Shown here in pieces: positions 21,901 through 34,075 of a stretch of DNA of 64,000 nt. Position numbers and translations under genes: made by a program. Numbering within the stretch: the first letter of the stretch is position 1; each line of letters starts with the position of its first letter. Under the pieces are notes generated by a model. It was not told where the DNA came from, did no database searches, and saw nothing but the letters and a program-made list of their open reading frames with translations. The stretch is from Apostichopus japonicus (Eukaryota > Echinodermata > Holothuroidea > Aspidochirotida > Stichopodidae): NCBI RefSeq assembly GCF_037975245.1, contig NC_092577.1, positions 10,323,513 to 10,387,512 on the forward strand. The letters are read 5' to 3'.

Positions 21901-24194
21901 TGTTTGAGCCATTGCCTTAATTTTGGTACTATGAAAGTTCCCATATAATGGTCTAGATACATTCATTTGAATAAATTTTCAGGCCCATAAGAATCATTGA
22001 TTGTTGCCTACCCTAAATTTCCTACCAACATCATGATCCCCTCCCTACAGTAATCAAACTCTAGATTCCTTGCAATCGTATACAAGTCCTATAAGTATAT
22101 ATGCAGAGATATACAGTGAGTGTAAAGTAGGTATTATTATTGTTTGGATCAACGCCTTAATTTTGGTACTATGAAAGTTCCCATATAATGGTCTAGATAC
22201 ATTCATTTGAATAATTTTTCAGGCCCATAGGAATCATTGACTATTTCCTATCTTCAGTTGTCTACCCATATCCTGACCCCCCCCCCCCCCCTGCAGTTAT
22301 CATTCTTTAGATTCACTGCAATTGTATACAAATGCAGAGATTATTGCCTAGATCCTCTATTCCCTACCCAGATCCTGACCCCCACCCCCTACAGTAATCA
22401 ATCTCTAGCTATATGTTTATAGCTCCATGATTTAATTGACCAGGGCTGTACAGGCCTACAGTAATCAATATTTAGATTCTCTATAATTGTATACAAGTCC
22501 TATCAAGGTATATATGCAGAGATGTACAGTGAGTGTTAAGTAGGTAATATTAGTGTTTGAGCCATTGCTTTAATTTTGGTACTATGAAAGTTCCCATATA
22601 ATGGTCTAGATACATTCATTTGAATAAATTTTCAGGCCCATAAGAATCATTGATTGTTGCCTATCCTAAGTTTCCTACCAACATCATGACCCCCTCCCTA
22701 CAGTAATCAAACTCTAGATTCCTTGCAATCGTATACAAGTCCTATAAGTATATATGCAGAGATATACAGTGAGTGTAAAGTAGGTATTATTATTGTTTGG
22801 ATCAACGCCTTAATTTTGGTACTATGAAAGTTCCCATATAATGGTCTAGATACATTCATTTGAATAATTTTTCAGGCCCATAGGAATCATTGACTATTTC
22901 CTATCTTCAGTTGTCTACCCATATCCTGACCCCCCCCCCCCTGCAGTTATCATTCTTTAGATTCACTGCAATTGTATACAAATGCAGAGATTATTGCCTA
23001 GATCCTCTATTCCCTACCCAGATCCTGACCCCCACCCCCTACAGTAATCAATCTCTAGCTATATGTTTATAGCTCCATGATTTAATTGACCAGGGCTGTA
23101 CAGGCCTACAGTAATCAATATTTAGATTCTCTATAATTGTATACAAGTCCTATCAAGGTATATATGCAGAGATGTACAGTGAGTGTTAAGTAGGTAATAT
23201 TAGTGTTTGAGCCATTGCCTTAATTTTGGTACTATGAAAGTTCCCATATAATGGTCTAGATACATTCATTTGAATAAATTTTCAGGCCCATAAGAATCAT
23301 TGATTGTTGCCTACCCTAAATTTCCTACCAACATCATGATCCCCTCCCTACAGTAATCAAACTCTAGATTCCTTGCAATCGTATACAAGTCCTATAAGTA
23401 AATATGCAGAGATATACAGTGAGTGTAAAGTAGGTATTATTATTGTTTGGATCAACGCCTTAATTTTGGTACTATGAAAGTTCCCATATAATGGTCTAGA
23501 TACATTCATTTGAATAATTTTTCAGGCCCATAGAAATCATTGACTATTTCCTATCTTCAGTTTTCTACCCATATCCTGACCCCCCCCCCCCCTGCAGTTA
23601 TCATTCTTTAGATTCACTGCAATTGTATACAAATGCAGAGATTATTGCCTAGATCCTCTATTCCCTACCCAGATCCTGACCCCCACCCCCTACAGTAATC
23701 AATCTCTAGCAATATGTTTATAGCGCCATGATTTAATTGACCAGGGCTGTACAGGCCTACAGTAATCAATATTTAGATTCTCTATAATTGTATACAAGTC
23801 CTATCAAGGTATATATGCAGAGATGTACAGTGAGTGTTAAGTAGGTAATATTAGTGTTTGAGCCATTGCCTTAATTTTGGTACTATGAAAGTTCCCATAT
23901 AATGGTCTAGATACATTCATTTGAATAAATTTTCAGGCCCATAAGAATCATTGATTGTTGCCTATAGATCCTAAGTTTCCTACCAACATCATGACCCCCT
24001 CCCTACAGTAATCAAACTCTAGATTCCTTGCAATCGTATACAAGTCCTATAAGTATATATGCAGAGATATACAGTGAGTGTAAAGTAGGTATTATTATTG
24101 TTTGGATCAACGCCTTAATTTTGGTACTATGAAAGTTCCCATATAATGGTCTAGATACATTCATTTGAATAAATTTTCAGGCCCATAAGAATCA
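18984..24194. repeat. Satellite 2 block 2: ~650-bp units in ~1.3-kb pairs
   Basis: Eight successive S intervals (Y starts 18984, 19637, 20289, 20938, 21588, 22237, 22890, 23540, 24195). Markers alternate between neighbouring units. CATTGCTTTAATTTT replaces CATTGCCTTAATTTT about every 1300 bp (near 19965, 21265, 22565). CTACCCTAAATTTCC with CATGATCCCC appears near 20709, 22009 and 23312. So the working period is ~1.3 kb, a pair of S units. Confidence 0.88.
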
Positions 24195-24598
24195 TTGACT
24201 ATTTCCTATCTTCAGTTTTCTACCCATATCCTGACCCCCCCCCCCTGCAGTTATCATTCTTTAGATTCACTGCAATTGTATACAAATGCAGAGAATATTG
24301 CCTAGATCCTCTATTCCCTACCCAGATCCTGACCCCCACCCCCTACAGTAATCAATCTCTAGCTATATGTTTATAGCTCCATGATTTAATTGACCAGGGC
24401 TGTACAGGCCTACAGTAATCAATATTTAGATTCTCTATAATTGTATACAAGTCCTATCAAGGTATATATGCAGAGATGTACAGTGAGTGTTAAGTAGGTA
24501 ATATTAGTGTTTGAGCCATTGCCTTAATTTTGGTACTATGAAAGTTCCCATATAATGGTCTAGATACATTCATTTGAATAAATTTTCAGGCCCATAAG
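24195..24598. repeat. Representative Y module, ~404-410 bp
   Basis: Y holds three diverged copies of the core that occurs once in X. Each core pairs a C-rich or CTACAG motif with a TCAATCTTTAGATTC-like motif: CCTGACC plus C-run plus TGCAGTTATCATTC; then CCTGACCCCCACCCCCTACAG with TAATCAATCTC; then GGCCTACAGTAATCAATATT. The tail (TATATGCAGAGATGTACAG, TGAGTGTTAAGTAGG, GAGCCATTGCC) parallels the X tail, differing by a few substitutions. So Y looks like an X-type unit enlarged by ~170 bp through amplification of its core. Confidence 0.85.
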
Positions 24599-24836
24599 AA
24601 TCATTGATTGTTGCCTATCCTAAGTTTCCTACCAACATCATGACCCCCTCCCTACAGTAATCAAACTCTAGATTCCTTGCAATCGTATACAAGTCCTATA
24701 AGTATATATGCAGAGATATACAGTGAGTGTAAAGTAGGTATTATTATTGTTTGGATCAACGCCTTAATTTTGGTACTATGAAAGTTCCCATATAATGGTC
24801 TAGATACATTCATTTGAATAAATTTTCAGGCCCATA

Positions 24837-25076
24837 AGAATCATTGATTGTTGCCTATCCTAAGTTTCCTACCAACATCATGACCCCCTCCCTACAGTAA
24901 TCAAACTCTAGATTCCTTGCAATCGTATACAAGTCCTATAAGTATATATGCAGAGATATACAGTGAGTGTAAAGTAGGTATTATTATTGTTTGGATCAAC
25001 GCCTTAATTTTGGTACTATGAAAGTTCCCATATAATGGTCTAGATACATTCATTTGAATAAATTTTCAGGCCCATA
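24837..25076. repeat. Representative X module, 240 bp
   Basis: One of three consecutive X modules between the Y starts at 24195 and 25324, where the sequence repeats at exactly 240 bp. Order within X: AGAATCATTGATTGTTGCC, CATCATGACCCCCTCCC, TACAGTAATCAAACTCTAG, GCAATCGTATACAAGTCC, TATATGCAGAGATATACAG, TGAGTGTAAAGTAGG, TTTGGATCAACGCC, then the shared half ending TTTTCAGGCCCAT. Adding or removing X in steps of 240 bp explains the three interval lengths of the array. Confidence 0.95.
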
Positions 25077-28000
25077 AGAATCATTGATTGTTGCCTATCC
25101 TAAGTTTCCTACCAACATCATGACCCCCTCCCTACAGTAATCAAACTCTAGATTCCTTGCAATCGTATACAAGTCCTATAAGTATATATGCAGAGATATA
25201 CAGTGAGTGTAAAGTAGGTATTATTATTGTTTGGATCAACGCCTTAATTTTGGTACTATGAAAGTTCCCATATAATGGTCTAGATACATTCATTTGAATA
25301 ATTTTTCAGGCCCATAGGAATCATTGACTATTTCCTATCTTCAGTTTTCTACCCATATCCTGACCCCCCCCCCTGCAGTTATCATTCTTTAGATTCACTG
25401 CAATTGTATACAAATGCAGAGATTATTGCCTAGATCCTCTATTCCCTACCCAGATCCTGACCCCCACCCCCTACAGTAATCAATCTCTAGATATATGTTT
25501 ATAGCTCCATGATTTAATTGACCAGGGCTGTACAGGCCTACAGTAATCAATATTTAGATTCTCTATAATTGTATACAAGTCCTATCAAGGTATATATGCA
25601 GAGATGTACAGTGAGTGTTAAGTAGGTAATATTAGTGTTTGAGCCATTGCCTTAATTTTGGTACTATGAAAGTTCCCATATAATGGTCTAGATACATTCA
25701 TTTGAATAAATTTTCAGGCCCATAAGAATCATTGATTGTTGCCTATCCTAAGTTTCCTACCAACATCATGACCCACTCCCTACAGTAATCAAACTCTAGA
25801 TTCCTTGCAATCGTATACAAGTCCTATAAGTATATATGCAGAGATATACAGTGAGTGTAAAGTAGGTATTATTATTGTTTGGATCAACGCCTTAATTTTG
25901 GTACTATGAAAGTTCCCATATAATGGTCTAGGTACATTCATTTGAAAAAAATTTCAGGCCCATAAGAATCATTGACTATTTCCTATCTTCAGTTTTCTAC
26001 CCATATCCTGACCCCCCCTGCAGTTATCATTCTTTAGATTCACTGCAATTGTATACAAATGCAGAGATTATTGCCTAGATCCTCTATTCCCTACCCAGAT
26101 CCTGACCCCCACCCCCTACAGTAATCAATCTCTAGATATATGTTTATAGCTCCATGATTTAATTGACCAGGGCTGTACAGGCCTACAGTAATCAATATTT
26201 AGATTCTCTATAATTGTATACAAGTCCTATCAAGGTATATATGCAGAGGTGTACAGTGAGTGTTAAGTAGGTAATATTAGTGTTTGAGCCATTGCCTTAA
26301 TTTTGGTACTATGAAAGTTCCCATATAATGGTCTAGATACATTCATTTGAATAAATTTTCAGGCCCATAAGAATCATTGATTGTTGCCTATCCTAAGTTT
26401 CCTACCAACATCATGACCCCCTCCCTACAGTAATCAAACTCTAGATTCCTTGCAATCGTATACAAGTCCTATAAGTAAATATGCAGAGATATACAGTGAG
26501 TGTAAAGTAGGTATTGTTATTGTTTGGATCAACGCCTTAATTTTGGTACTATGAAAGTTCCCATATAATGGTCTAGATACATTCATTTGAATAATTTTCA
26601 GGCCCATAGGAATCATTGACTATTTCCTATCTTCAGTTTTCTACCCATATCCTGACCCCCCCCCCCCCCTGCAGTTACCATTCTTTAGATTCACTGCAAT
26701 TGTATACAAATGCAGAGATTATTGCCTAGATCCTCTATTCCCTACCCAGATCCTGACCCCCACCCCCTACAGTAATCAATCTCTAGATATATGTTTATAG
26801 CTCCATGATTTAATTGACCAGGGCTGTACAGGCCTACAGTAATCAATATTTAGATTCTCTATAATTGTATACAAGTCCTATCAAGGTATATATGCAGAGA
26901 TGTACAGTGAGTGTTAAGTAGGTAATATTAGTGTTTGAGCCATTGCCTTAATTTTGGTACTATGAAAGTTCCCATGTAATGGTCTAGATACATTCATTTG
27001 AATAAATTTTCAGGCCCATAAGAATCATTGATTGTTGCCTATCCTAAGTTTCCTACCAACATCATGACCCCCTCCCTACAGTAATCAAACTCTAGATTCC
27101 TTGCAATGGTATACAAGTCCTATAAGTATATATGCAGAGATATACAGTGAGTGTAAAGTAGGTATTGTTATTGTTTGGATCAACGCCTTAATTTTGGTAC
27201 TATGAAAGTTCCCATATAATGGTCTAGATACATTCATTTGAATAAATTTTCAGGCCCTTAAGAATCATTGATTGTTGCCTATCCTAAGTTTCCTACCAAC
27301 ATCATGACCCTCTCCCTACAGTAATCAAACTCTAGATTCCTTGCAATCGTATACAAGTCCTATAAGTATATATGCAGAGATATACAGTGAGTGTAAAGTA
27401 GGTATTATTATTGTTAGGATCAATGCCTTAATTTTGGTACTATGAAAGTTCCCATATAATGGTCTAGATACATTCATTTGAATAATTTTTCAGGCCCATA
27501 GGAATCATTGACTATTTCCTATCTTCAGTTTTCTACCCATATCCTGACCCCCCCCCCCCTGCAGTTATCATTCTTTAGATTCACTGCAATTGTATACAAA
27601 TGCAGAGATTATTGCCTAGATCCTCTATTCCCTACCCAGATCCTGACCCCCACCCCCTACAGTAATCAATCTCTAGATATATGTTTATAGCTCCATGATT
27701 TAATTGACCAGGGCTGTACAGGCCTACAGTAATCAATATTTAGATTCTCTATAATTGTATACAAGTCCTATCAAGGTATATATGCAGAGGTGTACAGTGA
27801 GTGTTAAGTAGGTAATATTAGTGTTTGAGCCATTGCCTTAATTTTGGTACTATGAAAGTTCCCATATAATGGTCTAGATACATTCATTTGAATAAATTTT
27901 CAGGCCCATAAGAATCATTGATTGTTGCCTATCCTAAGTTTCCTACCAACATCATGACCCCCTCCCTACAGTAATCAAACTCTAGATTCCTTGCAATCGT

Positions 28001-31000
28001 ATACAAGTCCTATAAGTAAATATGCAGAGATATACAGTGAGTGTAAAGTAGGTATTGTTATTGTTTGGATCAACGCCTTAATTTTGGTACTATGAAAGTT
28101 CCCATATAATGGTCTAGATACATTCATTTGAATAATTTTTCAGGCCCATAGGAATCATTGACTATTTCCTATCTTCAGTTTTCTACCCATATCCTGACCC
28201 CCCCCCCCCCCCTGCAGTTACCATTCTTTAGATTCACTGCAATTGTATACAAATGCAGAGATTATTGCCTAGATCCTCTATTCCCTACCCAGATCCTGAC
28301 CCCCACCCCCTACAGTAATCAATCTCTAGATATATGTTTATAGCTCCATGATTTAATTGACCAGGGCTGTACAGGCCTACAGTAATCAATATTTAGATTC
28401 TCTATAATTGTATACAAGTCCTATCAAGGTATATATGCAGAGATGTACAGTGAGTGTTAAGTAGGTAATATTAGTGTTTGAGCCATTGCCTTAATTTTGG
28501 TACTATGAAAGTTCCCATGTAATGGTCTAGATACATTCATTTGAATAAATTTTCAGGCCCATAAGAATCATTGATTGTTGCCTATCCTAAGTTTCCTACC
28601 AACATCATGACCCCCTCCCTACAGTAATCAAACTCTAGATTCCTTGCAATGGTATACAAGTCCTATAAGTATATATGCAGAGATATACAGTGAGTGTAAA
28701 GTAGGTATTGTTATTGTTTGGATCAACGCCTTAATTTTGGTACTATGAAAGTTCCCATATAATGGTCTAGATACATTCATTTGAATAAATTTTCAGGCCC
28801 ATAAGAATCATTGATTGTTGCCTATCCTAAGTTTCCTACCAACATCATGACCCTCTCCCTACAGTAATCAAACTCTAGATTCCTTGCAATCGTATACAAG
28901 TCCTATAAGTATATATGCAGAGATATACAGTGAGTGTAAAGTAGGTATTATTATTGTTAGGATCAATGCCTTAATTTTGGTACTATGAAAGTTCCCATAT
29001 AATGGTCTAGATACATTCATTTGAATAATTTTTCAGGCCCATAGGAATCATTGACTATTTCCTATCTTCAGTTTTCTACCCATATCCTGACCCCCCCCTG
29101 CAGTTATCATTCTTTAGATTCACTGCAATTGTATACAAATGCAGAGATTATTGCCTAGATCCTCTATTCCCTACCCAGATCCTGACCCCTACCCCCTACA
29201 GTAATCAATCTCTAGATATATGTTTATAGCTCCATGATTTAATTGACCAGGGCTGTACAGGCCTACAGTAATCAATATTTAGATTCTCTATAATTGTATA
29301 CAAGTCCTATCAAGGTATATATGCAGAGGTGTACAGTGAGTGTTAAGTAGGTAATATTAGTGTTTGAGCCATTGCCTTAATTTTGGTACTATGAAAGTTC
29401 CCATGTAATGGTCTAGATACATTCATTTGAATAAATTTTCAGGCCCATAAGAATCATTGATTGTTGCCTATCCTAAGTTTCCTACCAACATCATGACCCC
29501 CTCCCTACAGTAATCAAACTCTAGATTCCTTGCAATCGTATACAAGTCCTATAAGTAAATATGCAGAGATATACAGTGAGTGTAAAGTAGGTATTGTTAT
29601 TGTTTGGATCAACGCCTTAATTTTGGTACTATGAAAGTTCCCATATAATGGTCTAGATACATTCATTTGAATAATTTTTCAGGCCCATAGGAATCATTGA
29701 CTATTTCCTATCTTCAGTTTTCTACCCATATCCTGACCCCCCCCCTGCAGTTACCATTCTTTAGATTCACTGCAATTGTATACAAATGCAGAGATTATTG
29801 CCTAGATCCTCTATTCCCTACCCAGATCGTGACCCCCACCCCCTACAGTAATCAATCTCTAGATATATGTTTATAGCTCCATGATTTAATTGACCAGGGC
29901 TGTACAGGCCTACAGTAATCAATATTTAGATTCTCTATAATTGTATACAAGTCCTATCAAGGTATATATGCAGAGATGTACAGTGAGTGTTAAGTAGGTA
30001 ATATTAGTGTTTGAGCCATTGCCTTAATTTTGGTACTATGAAAGTTCCCATGTAATGGTCTAGATACATTCATTTGAATGAATTTTCAGGCCCATAAGAA
30101 TCATTGATTGTTGCCTATCCTAAGTTTCCTACCAACATCATGACCCCCTCCCTACAGTAATCAAACTCTAGATTCCTTGCAATCGTATACAAGTCCTATA
30201 AGTATATATGCAGAGATATACAGTGAGTGTAAAGTAGGTATTATTATTGTTTGGATCAACGCCTTAATTTTGGTACTATGAAAGTTCCCATATAATGGTC
30301 TAGATACATTCATTTGAAAAATTTTTCAGGCCAATAGGAATCATTGACTATTTCCTATCTTCAGTTTTCTACCCATATCCTGACCCCCCCCCCCCCCTGC
30401 AGTTATCATTCTTTAGATTCACTGCAATTGTATACAAATGCAGAGAATATTGCCTAGATCCTCTATTCCCTACCCAGATCCTGACCCCCACCCCCTACAG
30501 TAATCAATCTCTAGCTATATGTTTATAGCTCCATGATTTAATTGACCAGGGCTGTACAGGCCTACAGTAATCAATATTTAGATTCTCTATAATTGTATAC
30601 AAGTCCTATCAAGGTATATATGCAGAGATGTACAGTGAGTGTTAAGTAGGTAATATTAGTGTTTGAGCCATTGCCTTAATTTTGGTACTATGAAAGTTCC
30701 CATATAATGGTCTAGATACATTCATTTGAAAAAAATTTCAGGCCCATAAGAATCATTGATTGTTGCCTATCCTAAATTTCCTACCAACATCATGACCCCC
30801 TCCCTACAGTAATCAAACTCTAGATTCCTTGCAATCGTATACAAGTCCTATAAGTATATATGCAGAGATATACAGTGAGTGTAAAGTAGGTATTATTATT
30901 GTTTGGATCAACGCCTTAATTTTGGTACTATGAAAGTTCCCATATAATGGTCTAGATACATTCATTTGAATAATTTTTCAGGCCCATAGGAATCATTGAC

Positions 31001-34000
31001 TATTTCCTATCTTCAGTTTTCTACCCATATCCTGACCCCCCCCCCCCTGCAGTTATCATTCTTTAGATTCACTGCAATTGTATACAAATGCAGAGATTAT
31101 TGCCTAGATCCTCTATTCCCTACCCAGATCCTGACCCCCACCCCCTACAGTAATCAATCTCTAGATATATGTTTATAGCTCCATGATTTAATTGACCAGG
31201 GCTGTACAGGCCTACAGTAATCAATATTTAGATTCTCTATAATTGTATACAAGTCCTATCAAGGTATATATGCAGAGGTGTACAGTGAGTGTTAAGTAGG
31301 TAATATTAGTGTTTGAGCCATTGCCTTAATTTTGGTACTATGAAAGTTCCCATATAATGGTCTAGATACATTCATTTGAATAAATTTTCAGGCCCATAAG
31401 AATCATTGATTGTTGCCTATCCTAAGTTTCCTACCAACATCATGACCCCCTCCCTACAGTAATCAAACTCTAGATTCCTTGCAATCGTATACAAGTCCTA
31501 TAAGTAAATATGCAGAGATATACAGTGAGTGTAAAGTAGGTATTGTTATTGTTTGGATCAACGCCTTAATTTTGGTACTATGAAAGTTCCCATATAATGG
31601 TCTAGATACATTCATTTGAATAATTTTTCAGGCCCATAGGAATCATTGACTATTTCCTATCTTCAGTTTTCTACCCATATCCTGACCCCCCCCCCCCTGC
31701 AGTTACCATTCTTTAGATTCACTGCAATTGTATACAAATGCAGAGATTATTGCCTAGATCCTCTATTCCCTACCCAGATCCTGACCCCCACCCCCTACAG
31801 TAATCAATCTCTAGATATATGTTTATAGCTCCATGATTTAATTGACCAGGGCTGTACAGGCCTACAGTAATCAATATTTAGATTCTCTATAATTGTATAC
31901 AAGTCCTATCAAGGTATATATGCAGAGATGTACAGTGAGTGTTAAGTAGGTAATATTAGTGTTTGAGCCATTGCCTTAATTTTGGTACTATGAAAGTTCC
32001 CATGTAATGGTCTAGATACATTCATTTGAATAAATTTTCAGGCCCATAAGAATCATTGATTGTTGCCTATCCTAAGTTTCCTACCAACATCATGACCCCC
32101 TCCCTACAGTAATCAAACTCTAGATTCCTTGCAATGGTATACAAGTCCTATAAGTATATATGCAGAGATATACAGTGAGTGTAAAGTAGGTATTATTATT
32201 GTTTGGATCAACGCCTTAATTTTGGTACTATGAAAGTTCCCATATAATGGTCTAGATACATTCATTTGAATAAATTTTCAGGCCCATAAGAATCATTGAT
32301 TGTTGCCTATCCTAAGTTTCCTACCAACATCATGACCCTCTCCCTACAGTAATCAAACTCTAGATTCCTTGCAATCGTATACAAGTCCTATAAGTATATA
32401 TGCAGAGATATACAGTGAGTGTAAAGTAGGTATTATTATTGTTAGGATCAATGCCTTAATTTTGGTACTATGAAAGTTCCCATATAATGGTCTAGATACA
32501 TTCATTTGAATAATTTTTCAGGCCCATAGGAATCATTGACTATTACCTATCTTCAGTTTTCTACCCATATCCTGACCCCCCCCCCCCTGCAGTTATCATT
32601 CTTTAGATTCACTGCAATTGTATACAAATGCAGAGATTATTGCCTAGATCCTCTATTCCCTACCCAGATCCTGACCCCCACCCCCTACAGTAATCAATCT
32701 CTAGATATATGTTTATAGCTCCATGATTTAATTGACCAGGGCTGTACAGGCCTACAGTAATCAATATTTAGATTCTCTATAATTGTATACAAGTCCTATC
32801 AAGGTATATATGCAGAGGTGTACAGTGAGTGTTAAGTAGGTAATATTAGTGTTTGAGCCATTGCCTTAATTTTGGTACTATGAAAGTTCCCATATAATGG
32901 TCTAGATACATTCATTTGAATAAATTTTCAGGCCCATAAGAATCATTGATTGTTGCCTATCCTAAGTTTCCTACCAACATCATGACCCCCTCCCTACAGT
33001 AATCAAACTCTAGATTCCTTGCAATCGTATACAAGTCCTATAAGTAAATATGCAGAGATATACAGTGAGTGTAAAGTAGGTATTGTTATTGTTTGGATCA
33101 ACGCCTTCATTTTGGTACTATGAAAGTTCCCATATAATGGTCTAGATACATTCATTTGAATAATTTTTCAGGCCCATAGGAATCATTGACTATTTCCTAT
33201 CTTCAGTTTTCTACCCATATCCTGACCCCCCCCCCTGCAGTTACCATTCTTTAGATTCACTGCAATTGTATACAAATGCAGAGATTATTGCCTAGATCCT
33301 CTATTCCCTACCCAGATCATGACCCCCACCCCCTACAGTAATCAATCTCTAGATATATGTTTATAACTGCATGATTTAATTGACCAGGGCTGTACAGGCC
33401 TACAGTAATCAATATTTAGATTCTCTATAATTGTATACAAGTCCTATCAAGGTATATATGCAGAGATGTACAGTGAGTGTTAAGTAGGTAATATTAGTGT
33501 TTGAGCCATTGCCTTAATTTTGGTACTATGAAAGTTCCCATATAATGGTCTAGATACATTCATTTGAATAAATTTTCAGGCCCATAAGAATCATTGATTG
33601 TTGCCTATCCTAAGTTTCCTACCAACATCATGACCCCCTCCCTACAGTAATCAAACTCTAGATTCCTTGCAATCGTATACAAGTCCTATCAAGGTATATA
33701 TGCAGAGATATACAGTGAGTGTAAAGTAGGTATTATTATTGTTTGGATCAACGCCTTAATTTTGGTACTATGAAAGTTCCCATATAATGGTCTAGATACA
33801 TTCATTTGAATAAATTTTCAGGCCCATAAGAATCATTGATTGTTGCCTATCCTAAGTTTCCTACCAACATCATGACCCCCTCCCTACAGTAATCAATATT
33901 TAGATTCCTTGCAATCGTATACTAGTCCTATAAGTGTATATGCAGAGATATACAGTGAGTGTAAAGTAGGTATTATTATTGTTTGGATCAACGCCTTAAT

Positions 34001-34075
34001 TTTGGTACTATGAAAGTTCCCATATAATGGTCTAGATACATTCATTTGAATAATTTTTCAGGCCCATAGGAATCA

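Larger units (their letters stand above)
24195..34075. repeat. Satellite 2 block 3: mixed units, second S+M family
   Basis: Opens with an L interval (three X modules, 24195-25323). It continues S S M S M S S S S M S M with Y starts at 25324, 25972, 26616, 27508, 28158, 29051, 29697, 30344, 30996, 31646, 32536 and 33186. GCAGTTACCATTC marks the Y modules at 26616, 28158, 29697, 31646 and 33186. TTAGGATCAATGCC lies just before the Y modules at 27508, 29051 and 32536. Many Y modules here carry CTAGATATATG instead of CTAGCTATATG. These markers indicate ~1.54-kb S+M repeats that arose separately from block 1 or were moved and diverged. Confidence 0.85.

Noticed and set aside
26434-26616. Minus-strand 60-residue frame in the array
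   Set aside because: Arises from a few substitutions in one repeat unit and is absent from its neighbours.
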